Below are positions 35,551-45,600 of a DNA stretch of 64,000 nucleotides, in pieces. The DNA comes from Rhodocyclaceae bacterium (lineage in GTDB: Bacteria > Pseudomonadota > Gammaproteobacteria > Burkholderiales > Rhodocyclaceae). The notes under the pieces are model-generated. The model was not told the origin of the DNA, searched no databases, and worked only from the letters and a program-made list of their open reading frames with translations. A program made the position numbers and the translations under genes. Numbering within the stretch: position 1 is the first letter of the stretch; each line of letters begins with the position of its first letter. The stretch spans positions 62,001-126,000 of the forward strand of contig JAKLLG010000008.1 in the NCBI GenBank assembly GCA_023150275.1, in the 5' to 3' direction.

Positions 35551-38421
35551 TTACTGATACTCGGACATCGGCACGCAGGCGCAGTGCAGGTTGCGGTCGC
35601 CGTACACGTCGTCGATACGGTTCACGCTTGGCCAGAACTTGTTGTCGCGCACGAAGGGCAGCGGGAAGACAGCTTCCTCGCGGCTGTACGGGCGATCCCA
35701 GTCGGCGCCAATTACGTCGGCCTGTGTATGCGGCGCGTGCTTGAGCGGGTTGTTATCCGCCGGCCAGGTGCCGTTCTCGATCTTGCGGATTTCGTTGCGG
35801 ATCGAAATCATCGCCGCGATGAAGCGGTCGAGCTCGGCCTTCGGTTCCGATTCGGTCGGCTCGACCATGATCGTGCCGGCCACCGGGAAGCTCACCGTCG
35901 GTGCGTGGAAGCCGTAGTCCATCAGGCGCTTGGCGATGTCGATCTCGGCGATGCCTGTGGCAGCCTTGATGCCGCGGATGTCGAGAATGCACTCGTGCGC
36001 GACGCGGCCCTGCGCGCCGACGTAGAGCACCGGGTAGTGGTCCTTGAGCATGGTCGCCACGTAGTTGGCGTTGAGGATCGCGGTCTTCGTTGCCAGCGTG
36101 ACGCCTTCGCCGCCGAGCATGGTGATGTACATCCACGAGATCGGCAGGATCGAGGCCGAGCCGTAGGGCGCTGCGGAAACAGCCCCCTGGCCTTGGTGCG
36201 GGCCGGGAATCGCTTGCACCACGTGGTTGGCCATGAACGGCGCGAGGTGGGCCTTGAGGCCGATCGGGCCCATGCCGGGGCCGCCGCCGCCGTGCGGGAT
36301 GGCGAAGGTCTTGTGCAGATTCATGTGGCTGACGTCGGCGCCGATGAAGCCGGGCGAGGTCAGGCCGACCTGGGCGTTGAGGTTGGCGCCGTCCATGTAA
36401 ACCTGGCCGCCGTGCTGATGCACGATGGCGCAGATGTCCTTGACCGCTTCCTCGAACACCCCATGGGTGGAGGGGTAGGTCAGCATCAGGCAGGCGAGGT
36501 TGGCGGTGTGCTGTTCGGCCTTGGCCCTGAGGTCGGCGACGTCGACGTTGCCGTTGTCGTCGCAATCGACCACCACCACCTGCATGTTGCACATCTGCGC
36601 CGTCGCCGGGTTGGTGCCGTGCGCCGACTTCGGGATCAGGCAGATGTTGCGGTGGCTCTCGCCGCGGCTGGCGTGGTAGCGCGAGATGGCGACGAGGCCG
36701 GCGTATTCGCCCTGTGCGCCGGAGTTCGGCTGCATGCAGATGGCGTCGAAGCCGGTGACGGTCTTCAGGTACTCGGTGAGGCCGCCGATCATCTCCAGGT
36801 AGCCCTGCGCCTGATCGAGCGGGGCGAACGGGTGGATGTCGCCGAATTCCGGCCAGGTGACCGGGATCATCTCGCTGGTGGCGTTGAGCTTCATCGTGCA
36901 CGATCCGAGCGAGATCATCGAGTGGTCCATGGCCAGGTCGCGGTTCTGCAGCTTCTTCAGGTAGCGCAGCATCGCATGCTCGGTATGGTGGCTGTTGAAC
37001 ACCGGGTGCGTGAGGATGGCATCGCTGCGCAGCAGGGCGGCCGCCGGGTCGTTGGCGGCGACATGGGCATCGAGCGCGGCAATGTCGGCATTGACGTTGG
37101 CGACGAGCTTGAGCAGGGCGGCGACGTCTTCCGCCGTGGTTTTTTCATCGACGGCGATGCCGAGCTGGCCGTTGCCAGCCTGCCGCAGGTTGTAGCCGGC
37201 CTGCTGGGCCCCCTGATAGACGGCAATGGCGCGGGCACCGAGATCGACGCGCAGGGTGTCGAAGAAGCTCTTGTTGATGACGGTGACGCCGGCACGCTTG
37301 AGGCCTTCGGCGAGGATCGCGGCGAGGCGGTGGATGCGCCCGGCGATCGTCTGCAGGCCCTGCGGGCCGTGATAGACGGCGTACATGCCGGCCATGTTGG
37401 CGAGCAGCACCTGCGAGGTGCAGATGTTGGAGTTGGCCTTCTCGCGGCGGATGTGCTGCTCGCGTGTCTGCAGCGTCATGCGGTAGGCGGTCTTGCCGCG
37501 CGCATCCTTCGAGACGCCGATGATGCGGCCGGCCATGGAACGGACGTTGGCTTCGCGCGTGGCGAAGAAGGCGGCGTGCGGGCCGCCGAAGCCCATCGGG
37601 ATGCCGAAGCGCTGCGAGGAGCCGAAGGCGATGTCGGCGCCCATGGCGCCCGGCGATTTCAGCAGTACCAGCGCCATCAGGTCGGTGGCGACGGCGACCA
37701 CGCCGCCGCGCGCCTTGACGGCACCGATGGCCCCTGAGAGGTCGGTTGCTTCGCCGCGATCGTTCGGATACTGGAAGAGGGCGCCGAAGCATTCTTCCTG
37801 CGCGGCCTCCTCGGGCGTGCCGATCTTCAGCTCGAAGCCGAAGAAGGCGGCGCGGGTCTTCACGACATCGATGGTCTGCGGGAAGCAGTCTTCATCGACG
37901 AAGAAGACGTTCGATTTCGACTTTGACACGCGGCGCGCCATGGTCATGGCTTCGGCGGCGGCCGTGGCTTCGTCGAGCAGCGAGGCGTTGGCGAGTTCGA
38001 GGCCGGTGAGGTCGATCACCGCCTGCTGGAAGTTGAGCAGCGCTTCCAGGCGACCCTGGGCAATTTCGGCCTGATAGGGCGTGTAGGCGGTGTACCAGCC
38101 CGGGTTTTCGAGGACGTTGCGCAGGATGACCTTGGGCGTCAGCGTGTCGTAGTAGCCCATGCCGATCAGGGATTTCTTGATCACGTTCTTCGCGGCGAGC
38201 GCCTTGATGCGCGCCAGCGCTTCGTGCTCGCGCAGCGGCGCTGCGAGCGGCAGCGGCGCCGGCAGGCGGATGCCGGCCGGGACGGTCTGATCGATCAGCG
38301 CGTCGAGGCTGCCGGCGCCGATCGCGGTCAGCATTACTGCCTGTTCGTTGGCGTCAGGGCCGATGTGGCGATGAATGAATTCGTCGCGCTGTTCGAGCGC
38401 GGAGAGCGACTGGGATGTCAT
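35551..38421 (-). CDS. gcvP: Glycine dehydrogenase (decarboxylating), P protein
   Basis: The 956-residue protein has the full length of the single-chain P protein (about 957 in E. coli). The pyridoxal-phosphate lysine is Lys704 in [18 protein letters not shown]. Other landmarks are the N-terminal FIHRHIGPD, the [20 protein letters not shown] segment and [16 protein letters not shown]. It decarboxylates glycine and passes the aminomethyl group to lipoyl-GcvH. It is third in the gcvT-gcvH-gcvP operon, 22 bases after gcvH. The ATG at 38421 is the family start. Confidence 0.97.
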   Translation of the reverse strand: MTSQSLSALEQRDEFIHRHIGPDANEQAVMLTAIGAGSLDALIDQTVPAGIRLPAPLPLAAPLREHEALARIKALAAKNVIKKSLIGMGYYDTLTPKVILRNVLENPGWYTAYTPYQAEIAQGRLEALLNFQQAVIDLTGLELANASLLDEATAAAEAMTMARRVSKSKSNVFFVDEDCFPQTIDVVKTRAAFFGFELKIGTPEEAAQEECFGALFQYPNDRGEATDLSGAIGAVKARGGVVAVATDLMALVLLKSPGAMGADIAFGSSQRFGIPMGFGGPHAAFFATREANVRSMAGRIIGVSKDARGKTAYRMTLQTREQHIRREKANSNICTSQVLLANMAGMYAVYHGPQGLQTIAGRIHRLAAILAEGLKRAGVTVINKSFFDTLRVDLGARAIAVYQGAQQAGYNLRQAGNGQLGIAVDEKTTAEDVAALLKLVANVNADIAALDAHVAANDPAAALLRSDAILTHPVFNSHHTEHAMLRYLKKLQNRDLAMDHSMISLGSCTMKLNATSEMIPVTWPEFGDIHPFAPLDQAQGYLEMIGGLTEYLKTVTGFDAICMQPNSGAQGEYAGLVAISRYHASRGESHRNICLIPKSAHGTNPATAQMCNMQVVVVDCDDNGNVDVADLRAKAEQHTANLACLMLTYPSTHGVFEEAVKDICAIVHQHGGQVYMDGANLNAQVGLTSPGFIGADVSHMNLHKTFAIPHGGGGPGMGPIGLKAHLAPFMANHVVQAIPGPHQGQGAVSAAPYGSASILPISWMYITMLGGEGVTLATKTAILNANYVATMLKDHYPVLYVGAQGRVAHECILDIRGIKAATGIAEIDIAKRLMDYGFHAPTVSFPVAGTIMVEPTESEPKAELDRFIAAMISIRNEIRKIENGTWPADNNPLKHAPHTQADVIGADWDRPYSREEAVFPLPFVRDNKFWPSVNRIDDVYGDRNLHCACVPMSEYQ

Positions 38422-38443
38422 GCAGGCAGTCCTTGCGGGAGGT

Positions 38444-38827
38444 TCAGGCGTCGGCGACTTTGGAATAGGCGGCGGCGTCGAGCAGGGCGTCGACGGCGGC
38501 CGCATTGGCCGGCTTCAGCTTGAACAGCCAGGCGGCGTACGCATCCTGGTTCACAGATTCCGGCGCGTCTGCGGCGGAGGCGTTCACTTCGGTCACTTCG
38601 CCGGCGATCGGTGCATAAACGTCGGCAGCGGCTTTCACCGACTCGACGATCGCGCATTCCTGACCAGCCGCCAGCGACTTGCCAACGTCCGGCAGTTCGA
38701 TGAAAACGAGGTCGCCGAGTGCTTCCTGTGCGTGATCGGTAATGCCGATGGTGACGGTGCCGTCCGCTTCGACGCGGACCCATTCGTGGCTTTCGGTGTA
38801 CTTCAGGTTGGCGGGAACGTTCGACAT
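38444..38827 (-). CDS. gcvH: Glycine cleavage system H protein
   Basis: A 127-residue lipoyl carrier. The lipoylated lysine is Lys65 in [14 protein letters not shown], and the opening [13 protein letters not shown] is diagnostic for GcvH. It shuttles the aminomethyl intermediate between the P, T and L proteins. It lies between gcvT and gcvP with 22-base gaps on either side. Confidence 0.97.
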   Translation of the reverse strand: MSNVPANLKYTESHEWVRVEADGTVTIGITDHAQEALGDLVFIELPDVGKSLAAGQECAIVESVKAAADVYAPIAGEVTEVNASAADAPESVNQDAYAAWLFKLKPANAAAVDALLDAAAYSKVADA

Positions 38828-38849
38828 GTTTTTCTCCTTGGGTGAATGC

Positions 38850-39941
38850 TTAGACGACGGCCTTGCCGTTGCGGGCAAAGACCGGCTTGACGACTTTCGC
38901 CTTGAGGCGCTTGTCGCGGATTTCGACTTCGACGGTGTCGCCGATGGCGACGCCCATCGGCAGGCGGGCCAGCGCGACCGACTGCTGCAGCGTCGGCGAG
39001 AAGGTGCCGCTGGTGATCTCGCCTTCGCCCTGCGCCGCGAACACCTTCTGGTGGCCGCGCAACACGCCCTTGTCCAGCAGCACGAGGCCGAGGAACTGGG
39101 CTTTCTGGCCGTTGGCGAGCAGCGCCGCCTTGCCGACGAAATCACGTTCGGATTTCAGGTCGACCGTCCACGCCAGCCCGGCGTCAAGCGGCGAGACGCT
39201 CTCGTCCATGTCGTTGCCGTAGAGGTTCATGCCGGCTTCGAGGCGCAGCGTGTCGCGGGCGCCGAGGCCGCACTGGGCGACGCCGGCGGCGTGCAGCTGG
39301 CGCCACAGGTCCGCCGCCTGCGCGGCGGGCAGGGCGATCTCGAAGCCTTCCTCGCCGGTGTAGCCGGTGGTGGCAACGAAACAGTCGCCGACCTGCACGC
39401 CGAAGAATGGGCCGAGGCCTTCGCTGGCGGCCTTCACCTGCGGCAGCACTTCCCAGACCTTGGCCTTGGCGTTCGGGCCCTGCACGGCGATCATGCCGAG
39501 CGGATCATTGCCGTCGCGGCGCTCGGTGATGCTCAGGTTCAGGCCCCAGTCCTTGCGGCGGGCTTCCATCCACGCCAGATCCTTGGTCGCGGTACCGGCG
39601 TTGATGACGACGCGGTAGGTGGTGTCGTTGAGGAAATAAATGATCAGGTCGTCGACGACGCCGCCGGCTTCGTTGAGCATGGCCGAGTAGAGCGCCTTGC
39701 CGGCGACCTTCAGCTTGTCGACGTTGTTGGCGACGAGGCGGCGCAGGAAGGCCTTGGCGTCCGGGCCGACGACATCGACGGCGCACATGTGGGAGACGTC
39801 GAACATGCCGCAGTTCGAACGCACGGCATGGTGCTCCTCGATCTGCGAGCCGTAGTTGACGGGCATGTCCCAGCCGCCGAAATCGACCATGCGGGCGCCG
39901 GCTGCGCGATGGACGTCGTTCAGTACAGTTTTTTGCGTCAT
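38850..39941 (-). CDS. gcvT: Aminomethyltransferase, T protein of glycine cleavage
   Basis: The 363-residue T protein starts [20 protein letters not shown] and has the family signatures [29 protein letters not shown] and [14 protein letters not shown], together with the C-terminal barrel ([20 protein letters not shown]). It transfers the methylene group from GcvH to tetrahydrofolate and releases ammonia. It is first in the operon, directly after a tandem glycine riboswitch, which probably raises expression when glycine is plentiful. Confidence 0.96.
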   Translation of the reverse strand: MTQKTVLNDVHRAAGARMVDFGGWDMPVNYGSQIEEHHAVRSNCGMFDVSHMCAVDVVGPDAKAFLRRLVANNVDKLKVAGKALYSAMLNEAGGVVDDLIIYFLNDTTYRVVINAGTATKDLAWMEARRKDWGLNLSITERRDGNDPLGMIAVQGPNAKAKVWEVLPQVKAASEGLGPFFGVQVGDCFVATTGYTGEEGFEIALPAAQAADLWRQLHAAGVAQCGLGARDTLRLEAGMNLYGNDMDESVSPLDAGLAWTVDLKSERDFVGKAALLANGQKAQFLGLVLLDKGVLRGHQKVFAAQGEGEITSGTFSPTLQQSVALARLPMGVAIGDTVEVEIRDKRLKAKVVKPVFARNGKAVV

Positions 39942-40021
39942 ATCAGTCCCTTGGGCGAGGGTGTTGAACAGGATTCCAGAAACGAAAAAGGGGCGAGCCA
40001 GCATTTTTCATTGCAAGCTCA

Positions 40022-40225
40022 CCCCTCTGTCCTTGGTACCTGAGAGATTGGCGTCGGCATGATGGCCGGCGCTTGCCCCGTCGGTGGATGTTCCGGATTC
40101 GTGCATCTTCAATCCGGCATCGCTCTCCAGAGAATTCGATGCTGCGAAACGGTCCTTTTGCCTGAGCGGTTGCGGGTGCGTTGCGCCTTCGGCGACTGCG
40201 TTCGGATGGGTGCAGTTCTCTCCCG
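40022..40225 (-). promoter_or_regulatory. Tandem glycine riboswitch upstream of gcvT
   Basis: Read on the minus strand, two glycine aptamers follow each other. The first (about 40225 to 40145) has CGGGAGAG, the central CGCCGAAGGCGCAA hairpin and the closing CTCAGGCAAAAGGACC. The second (about 40132 to 40022) has CTCTGGAGAG, CACCGACGGGGCAAG and CTCTCAGGTACCAAGGACAG ending AGAGGGG. These are the hallmark conserved blocks of the gcvT element. It ends about 80 bases before gcvT. In Proteobacteria and Bacillus such tandem switches turn on glycine cleavage when glycine binds; the expression platform here was not resolved. It fills most of the 428-base gap between gcvT and bfd. Confidence 0.95.
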
Positions 40226-40292
40226 TTTGCGGGTCGGACTATACCGTTTAGCACTTGCCGCTGGCAAGAAATCCGGAGCCTTGTTCGTCCGT

Positions 40293-40345
40293 AAATGCGA
40301 ACGACTTGCATTCCGATAACACATGGATGATAATCGTTCGCATTA
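40293..40345. promoter_or_regulatory. Two Fur-box-like palindromes upstream of bfd
   Basis: AAATGCGAACGACTTGCATT (40293-40312) is a palindrome with AATGC/GCATT arms, and GATAATCGTTCGCATTA (40329-40345) resembles the iron box GATAATGATAATCATTATC. The two share CGTTCGCATT in opposite orientation. They lie 25-77 bases before the bfd start, so iron-dependent repression by Fur is likely but inferred. Confidence 0.6.
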
Positions 40346-40369
40346 GAAGACCGGATTTCGGAGTTCGCC

Positions 40370-40567
40370 ATGTACGTTTGCATCTGCCAGGCTGTCACCA
40401 GCAAGCAACTCGCCGCCACCATCGCACAAGGCGCGACGACGATGAAGGCACTGCGTAGTGAACTGGGCGTTGCCACCTGTTGCGGCAAGTGCGCACGCGA
40501 TGTCCGCTCGCAACTGCAGCAGGTCTGCGGCAATTCAGGAGCTTGCGCCTGCGTAGCCCGCAATTGA
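40370..40567 (+). CDS. bfd: Bacterioferritin-associated ferredoxin
   Basis: A 65-residue protein with the BFD-type [2Fe-2S] layout: CxC at the start ([14 protein letters not shown]) and CCGKC (residues 37-41) towards the middle. Bfd reduces bacterioferritin to release stored iron. Two further Cys near the end (GACAC) are extra to the cluster ligands. It lies 130 bases before bacterioferritin and downstream of Fur-box-like sites, the expected setting for an iron-starvation gene. Confidence 0.95.
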   Translation: MYVCICQAVTSKQLAATIAQGATTMKALRSELGVATCCGKCARDVRSQLQQVCGNSGACACVARN

Positions 40568-40697
40568 CAAGGCCGTATCATCATCCGCAACGGCCGTGTC
40601 GCCGAATGCTTTCCATGAGGCGCAATCCGTTGCGTGCACGGTGATCTGGCCCTCGGTGTGTGCTAGATTCAAAGCTCCCCAACCAAAGGAGCGCGCA

Positions 40698-41168
40698 ATG
40701 AAAGGCGACAAAAAAGTCCTTCAGTACCTGAACAAGGTGCTGACCAACGAGCTCACCGCGATCAACCAGTATTTCCTCCACGCCCGTATGTACAAGAATT
40801 GGGGGCTGGCGAAGCTCAACGAGCACGAGTACCACGAGTCAATCGACGAGATGAAGCATGCCGACAAGCTTATCGAGCGCATCCTTTTTCTCGAAGGGCT
40901 GCCCAACCTGCAGGCGCTGGGCAAGTTGCTGATTGGCGAAAACCCCAAGGAAATGCTCGAGTGCGATCTCAAGCTGGAGGTGCAGGCGCTGCCGCTCCTC
41001 AAGGAGGCGATCGCGCATTGCGAATCGGTGGCCGACTACGTGACGCGCGAGTTGCTGGAAGACATCCTCGAAAGCGAGGAGGAGCATGTCGACTGGCTGG
41101 AAACCCAGCTCGGCCTGATCAAGCAGGTCGGACTGGAAAATTATCTGCAATCGCAGATGGATTCCTGA
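40698..41168 (+). CDS. bfr: Bacterioferritin
   Basis: The 156-residue ferritin-like four-helix protein has the diiron ligands in [15 protein letters not shown] (Glu18), [14 protein letters not shown] (Glu51, His54) and [16 protein letters not shown] (Glu and His near 127-130), plus Met52, the bacterioferritin haem ligand. It stores iron and is reduced by Bfd. The ATG at 40698 follows an AAAGGAG box; an upstream in-frame start at 40596 has none of the family sequence. Its own promoter is likely, given the 130-base gap after bfd. Confidence 0.96.
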   Translation: MKGDKKVLQYLNKVLTNELTAINQYFLHARMYKNWGLAKLNEHEYHESIDEMKHADKLIERILFLEGLPNLQALGKLLIGENPKEMLECDLKLEVQALPLLKEAIAHCESVADYVTRELLEDILESEEEHVDWLETQLGLIKQVGLENYLQSQMDS

Positions 41169-41305
41169 ACCTCCGGGTCGGCCGCGGTTCCCTTGCGAAC
41201 TGAGGCTCAGCGGCGCTCCGCGGCGGCTCGTCGCGGGGGCGCCTGTGCTATCATCCGCGGCTTTCCGAGTGCCGCCGCCTGTTGCTGCCAATCCTGCCTG
41301 CCGCC

Positions 41306-42136
41306 GTGCCCAACGTCGATCTTCACTGTCATTCCACCGCTTCTGACGGCTTGCTCGCGCCGCGGGAGGTTGCCTATCGGGCTGCGACGAATGGCGTCGA
41401 ACTGCTGGCGCTGACCGATCACGACGACATCGCCGGCCTTCCGGCCGCGCGCGATGCCGCGGAAGAACGGGGCATGGCCTTCGTCTCCGGCGTCGAAATC
41501 TCGATCGAGTGGGAAGGGACGCAGATTCACGTTGTCGGCCTCAATTTCGACCCGGGCAACGGTGCGCTCAACGATGGCCTGGCGTCGATTCGTGCCGGAC
41601 GCGTCGAACGCGCCCGGCGCATGGCGGACGAACTGGCGCGTATTGGCATCGCCAACACCTTCGTGGGCGCGATGCGCTATGCCGAGAATCCGAATCTCAT
41701 CTCGCGCGCCCATTTTGCCCGCTACCTGGTCGAGATTGGCATCTGCAAGGACGTGCGCAGCGTTTTCGAGACCTATCTGGTCCCCGGAAAGCCGGGTTAC
41801 GTCGATCATCGCTGGGCCGGACTCGCTGAAGCGATTTCCTGGGTCATCGGCGCCGGCGGTATCGCGGTCGTCGCCCATCCGGCCCGCTACAAGATCTCGA
41901 ACGGCGCGATGCGCCGTTTCCTTGGCGAATTCCGTGATCTCGGCGGGCAGGCCATCGAAGTCGTTTCCGGCAGCCATTCGCTCGACGACGTCGGCACCTT
42001 CGGGCGTCTTGCGCGCGAGTTCGGCTTCATGGCTTCACGCGGCTCCGATTTTCACGGGCCGAACGAGAGTTATGTCGACCTCGGCATGCTCGGCTATCTT
42101 CCCGACGGGCTAAAGCCGGTCTGGAGCGCGTTCTAG
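41306..42136 (+). CDS. PHP-domain phosphoesterase, RNase AM (YciV)-like
   Basis: The 276-residue protein has the PHP metal ligands in VDLHCHSTASDG (His and Asp), LALTDHDDIAGL, VSGVEIS, and late VAHPARY and GSDFHGPN. It matches the TrpH/YciV family, which includes the 5'-3' exonuclease RNase AM acting on short oligoribonucleotides and 3'-phosphoadenosine 5'-phosphate. There is no ATG near the start. GTG at 41306 (VPNVDLHCHS) is preferred because family members open like this; TTG at 41282 is the alternative. It leads a compact run of plus-strand genes. Confidence 0.87.
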   Translation: MPNVDLHCHSTASDGLLAPREVAYRAATNGVELLALTDHDDIAGLPAARDAAEERGMAFVSGVEISIEWEGTQIHVVGLNFDPGNGALNDGLASIRAGRVERARRMADELARIGIANTFVGAMRYAENPNLISRAHFARYLVEIGICKDVRSVFETYLVPGKPGYVDHRWAGLAEAISWVIGAGGIAVVAHPARYKISNGAMRRFLGEFRDLGGQAIEVVSGSHSLDDVGTFGRLAREFGFMASRGSDFHGPNESYVDLGMLGYLPDGLKPVWSAF

Positions 42137-42143
42137 CCCCCCG

Positions 42144-42770
42144 ATGACGCTGTACCTGCAGATCCACCCCGACGACCCGCAAGCCCGACATCTCGCCCGT
42201 GCCGGCGAGATCGTGCGCGAAGGGGGCGTGATCGCCTTTCCGACCGACTCATGCTATGCGCTTGGATGCCACCTTGGCGACAAGGCTGCGGTCGATCGCA
42301 TCCGCGAGATCCGCGAGGTGGACGATCGGCACCACCTGACGCTGATGTGCCGCGACCTCTCCGAGATCGCGCAGTACGCGCGTGTCGACAACGCCCAGTA
42401 TCGTCTGCTCAAGGCGACCACGCCGGGCAGTTACACCTTCATTCTCGAAGGCACGAAGGAATTGCCGCGGCGCGTGCTGCATCCCAAGCGCAAGACGATC
42501 GGTCTGCGCATTCCTGACCATCGCGTGGCGCTGGCGCTGCTGGCCGAACTCGGCGAGCCGCTGCTGACGACGACGCTGATGCTGCCGGGCGACGAGACGC
42601 CGCTCACCGAAGGCTGGGAAATCCAGGATCGCCTCGATGGCCGCCTGGAACTGATCCTCGATGGCGGCCATTGCGGCACCGAGCCGACCACGGTGATCGA
42701 CCTCACCGGCGGCGCGCCGGCGCTGGTGCGCGCCGGGCGCGGCAGCCTCGAACCGTTCTCGCTCGACTGA
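42144..42770 (+). CDS. yciO: Sua5/YciO/YrdC family protein, YciO type
   Basis: A 208-residue protein with the YrdC-like fold: GVIAFPTDSCYALGCHLGDK, then LMCRDLSEIAQYARVDN, PGSYTFILEGTKELPRR and KRKTIGLRIPDH. Length and these segments fit YciO rather than TsaC/Sua5. Sua5-type members make threonylcarbamoyl-AMP for tRNA t6A; YciO has only weak such activity in E. coli, so the role is uncertain. It is seven bases after the phosphoesterase gene and two before the protease gene. Confidence 0.9.
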   Translation: MTLYLQIHPDDPQARHLARAGEIVREGGVIAFPTDSCYALGCHLGDKAAVDRIREIREVDDRHHLTLMCRDLSEIAQYARVDNAQYRLLKATTPGSYTFILEGTKELPRRVLHPKRKTIGLRIPDHRVALALLAELGEPLLTTTLMLPGDETPLTEGWEIQDRLDGRLELILDGGHCGTEPTTVIDLTGGAPALVRAGRGSLEPFSLD

Positions 42771-42772
42771 GC

Positions 42773-43438
42773 ATGGGTTTCGATCCCGGCGCCATCATTC
42801 AGGCGATCGCCATCGGCGCGCTGCCGATCGTGCTCGCGATCACGCTGCACGAGGCGGCGCACGGCTACGCAGCACGCCATTTCGGCGATCCGACCGCCTG
42901 GCTGGAAGGGCGCATCACCGCCAACCCGCTGAAGCACATCGATCCGGTCGGTACGATCGTGGTGCCGCTTGGCATCCTGCTGCTCTCGGCTGGCGGCATC
43001 ATCTTCGGCTGGGCGAAGCCGGTGCCGGTCGATTTCGGCAACCTGCGTCAGCCCAAGCGCGACATGCTCTGGGTGGCGGCGGCCGGACCGGCGGCAAATC
43101 TGGTCATGGCGCTCGGCTGGGCGGCGCTGGCCAAACTCGCCTGGCTGCTGCCGATGAATTATTTCAGCCTGCCGATGGCGCAGATGGCGAACATCGGCAT
43201 CGGCATCAACGTCTCGCTGATGGTGCTCAACCTGCTGCCACTGCCGCCACTCGACGGCGGGCGCATTGCGGTCAGCCTGCTGCCGCACCGGGCGGCCTGG
43301 AAGTTCGCCCAGCTCGAACGCTGGGGCTTCCCGATTCTCCTCATCCTGCTGTTTACCGGTATCCTAGGGGCCGTGCTGCTGCCGATCATGGCGGCAGTAA
43401 TGGCCATCATCGACACGATCTTCCAGTTGCCCAGCTAA
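42773..43438 (+). CDS. Site-2 protease family (M50) integral membrane protein
   Basis: A 221-residue membrane protein with the zinc motif HEAAHGYAARHFGDPTA (HExxH near residue 24) and the third ligand in NLLPLPPLDGGRI. About five hydrophobic segments are visible. It belongs to the short M50 group that lacks a PDZ domain, so it is not RseP. Substrate unknown. It sits between yciO and trpS with gaps of two and six bases, a neighbourhood common in betaproteobacteria. Confidence 0.88.
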   Translation: MGFDPGAIIQAIAIGALPIVLAITLHEAAHGYAARHFGDPTAWLEGRITANPLKHIDPVGTIVVPLGILLLSAGGIIFGWAKPVPVDFGNLRQPKRDMLWVAAAGPAANLVMALGWAALAKLAWLLPMNYFSLPMAQMANIGIGINVSLMVLNLLPLPPLDGGRIAVSLLPHRAAWKFAQLERWGFPILLILLFTGILGAVLLPIMAAVMAIIDTIFQLPS

Positions 43439-43444
43439 TCACAC

Positions 43445-44650
43445 ATGTATCAGGAACGCGTTCTCTCCGGCATGCGCCCGACCGGCAGCCTGCATCTCGG
43501 CCATTACCACGGTGTCCTCAAGAACTGGGTCAGGCTCCAGCATGAGTACCCCTGCCTCTTCTTCGTTGCCGACTGGCACGCGCTGACCACCAATTACGAT
43601 GATCCGCATGGCATCGAGAAGGCAAGCTGGGACATGATCGTCGACTGGCTCGCCGCCGGTGTCGACCCCGCGCAGGCGACGCTGTTCATCCAGTCGCAGG
43701 TACCGGAGCACGCCGAACTGCACCTGCTGCTGTCGATGATGACGCCACTCGGCTGGCTCGAACGCGTGCCGACCTACAAGGACCAGCAGGAAAAACTGAC
43801 GCACAAGGATCTGACCACCTACGGTTTCCTCGGCTATCCGCTCTTGATGAGCGCCGACATCCTGATCTACCGCGCCGACAAGGTGCCGGTCGGCGAAGAT
43901 CAGATTCCGCACGTTGAATTCACCCGCGAGCTGGCTCGCCGCTTCAACCACATGTATGGCCGCGAACCCGGCTTCGAGGATAAGGCAAAGGCCGCCGTGA
44001 AGAGCCTCGGCAGCAAGCGTGCACGCTCCTACGAACATTTCCGCACCCGCTTCCAGCAGGACGGTGACGCAACGGCGATCGCCAAGGCGCATGCACTGCT
44101 CGACGAGGTCGAGAATCTCCCGCACGAGGATCGCGAGCGTCTCAACGGCTACCTTGAAGGCACCGGCAAGATGATCCTCGTCGAACCGGGCTATCTGCTC
44201 ACCGAAGCCTCGAAGATGCCCGGTCTCGACGGCCAGAAGATGTCGAAGTCCTACGACAACACGATCACCCTGCGCGAGGACGAAGCCTCGGTGACGCACA
44301 AGGTCAAGCGCATGCCGACCGATCCGGCGCGTGTGCGACGCACCGACCCGGGCGAGCCGGAGCGTTGCCCGGTGTGGCAGCTGCACCAGGTCTACTCCGA
44401 CGAAGCGTGTCGGGACTGGGTGCAGAAAGGCTGCCGCTCGGCAGGCATTGGCTGCATCGAATGCAAGCAGCCCGTCATCGACGCGATCCTGAAGGAACAG
44501 GCGCCGATGCGCGAACGCGCACAGACCTACCTTGATGCGCCGGGGCTGGTGCGCGACATCATTGCCGACGGCAACGACCGGGCTCGCGCGCTGGCACGCG
44601 AGACGATGCGCGACGTGCGCGCCGCGATGAGCCTCGATTACACCCGATGA
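43445..44650 (+). CDS. trpS: Tryptophanyl-tRNA synthetase
   Basis: The 401-residue class I synthetase has the HIGH motif as GSLHLGHYHG (14-23), the QSQVPEHAEL segment and KMSKS in DGQKMSKSYDNT (about residues 263-274). It is some 65 residues longer than E. coli TrpRS because of an insertion around 165-235 (DKAKAAVKSLGSKRARSYEH), which is common in the betaproteobacterial and pseudomonad form. It charges tRNA-Trp. Its stop overlaps scpA by four bases (ATGA). Confidence 0.96.
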   Translation: MYQERVLSGMRPTGSLHLGHYHGVLKNWVRLQHEYPCLFFVADWHALTTNYDDPHGIEKASWDMIVDWLAAGVDPAQATLFIQSQVPEHAELHLLLSMMTPLGWLERVPTYKDQQEKLTHKDLTTYGFLGYPLLMSADILIYRADKVPVGEDQIPHVEFTRELARRFNHMYGREPGFEDKAKAAVKSLGSKRARSYEHFRTRFQQDGDATAIAKAHALLDEVENLPHEDRERLNGYLEGTGKMILVEPGYLLTEASKMPGLDGQKMSKSYDNTITLREDEASVTHKVKRMPTDPARVRRTDPGEPERCPVWQLHQVYSDEACRDWVQKGCRSAGIGCIECKQPVIDAILKEQAPMRERAQTYLDAPGLVRDIIADGNDRARALARETMRDVRAAMSLDYTR

Positions 44651-45600
44651 CTACCGTAGCCGGAGGCGATATCGTCGATGCCGCCGAGGCGCCGCCAGCG
44701 CCGGTGAGTGGGGCGGCGCGCGAACCGGTGGCGCGTATCTACGGCGAACCACTGGAACAGTTGCCGCTTGACCTGTATATTCCGCCCGATGCACTGGCGG
44801 TGATGCTCGACGCCTTCGAAGGGCCGCTCGACCTCCTGCTCTACCTGATCCGCAAGGCCAACATCAACATCCTCGATATCCCGATGGCGCCACTGACGCG
44901 CCAGTATCTGGATTACGTCGAGGCAATGCGTTCGCGCAATCTGGAGTTGGCCGCCGACTATCTGGTGATGGCGGCGATGCTGATCGAGATCAAGTCGCGC
45001 ATGCTATTGCCGCGACCGAAGGCAGCCGAGGGTGAGGAAGTCGAGGATCCGCGTGCCGAGCTGGTACGCCGCCTGATTGAATACGAGCAGATGAAGCTCG
45101 CTTCGGCGAAGCTTGATGCCATGCCGCAGGCCGAGCGGGATTTTGCCTGGGTCGAGGTATGGGTCGAGAAGTCGCTGGAGCAGCGCTTCCCGGAAGTCAG
45201 CGTTGCCGATCTGCAACAGGCCTGGGCGGCCATCCTGCGCCAGGCCAAGCTGCACACGCATCATCGTGTGCAGCGCGAGGAACTCTCGGTGCGCGAGCAC
45301 ATGGGAATCATCCTGCGCGAGTTGCGCGAGGTCGACGGTTTCGTCGAATTCATCCGCATGTTCGACCCGGAAATGGGGGTGGCCGGTGTCGTCGTGCATT
45401 TCCTCGCGATGCTCGAACTGGCGCGCGAGCATCTCGTCGAGATCACGCAGACCGAAGCCTTTGAACCGATTTACGTGAGGTTGGCTGATGGAAGAATCAC
45501 CGAAGTCACCGATGCGCCCGCGGGAAGAGCAGCTGATGTTGCCGGAGATTCCGGAAGCGAAGCTGCCGCCGGCCATCCCGCCGAGCGCGACGCCGGATAA
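44647..45600 (+). CDS. scpA: Segregation and condensation protein A
   Basis: The 317-residue kleisin has the ScpA signature [19 protein letters not shown] near residue 58, then a helical middle part and a winged-helix C-terminus with [14 protein letters not shown] and FEPIYVRL. ScpA bridges the SMC heads; SMC is encoded at 57594. About 55 residues before the kleisin start are extra and look disordered. The last 35 residues run in overlap with scpB and are Ala/Gly/Asp-rich, beyond the usual family end. Confidence 0.94.
   Translation: MTTVAGGDIVDAAEAPPAPVSGAAREPVARIYGEPLEQLPLDLYIPPDALAVMLDAFEGPLDLLLYLIRKANINILDIPMAPLTRQYLDYVEAMRSRNLELAADYLVMAAMLIEIKSRMLLPRPKAAEGEEVEDPRAELVRRLIEYEQMKLASAKLDAMPQAERDFAWVEVWVEKSLEQRFPEVSVADLQQAWAAILRQAKLHTHHRVQREELSVREHMGIILRELREVDGFVEFIRMFDPEMGVAGVVVHFLAMLELAREHLVEITQTEAFEPIYVRLADGRITEVTDAPAGRAADVAGDSGSEAAAGHPAERDAG

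Noticed and set aside
35584..37737. A 717-codon frame on the plus strand opposite gcvP
   Set aside because: Shadow of gcvP in the antisense frame, rich in Val/Gly/Asp/Arg with no domain; gcvP has all catalytic motifs.
38444..39145. A longer gcvH with an N-terminal extension to 39145
   Set aside because: The upstream part is antisense-free but lies inside gcvT in another frame and lacks homology; the ATG at 38827 gives normal GcvH.
42671..42772. N-terminal extension of the M50 protease gene
   Set aside because: It overlaps yciO in another frame; the family start is the ATG at 42773.
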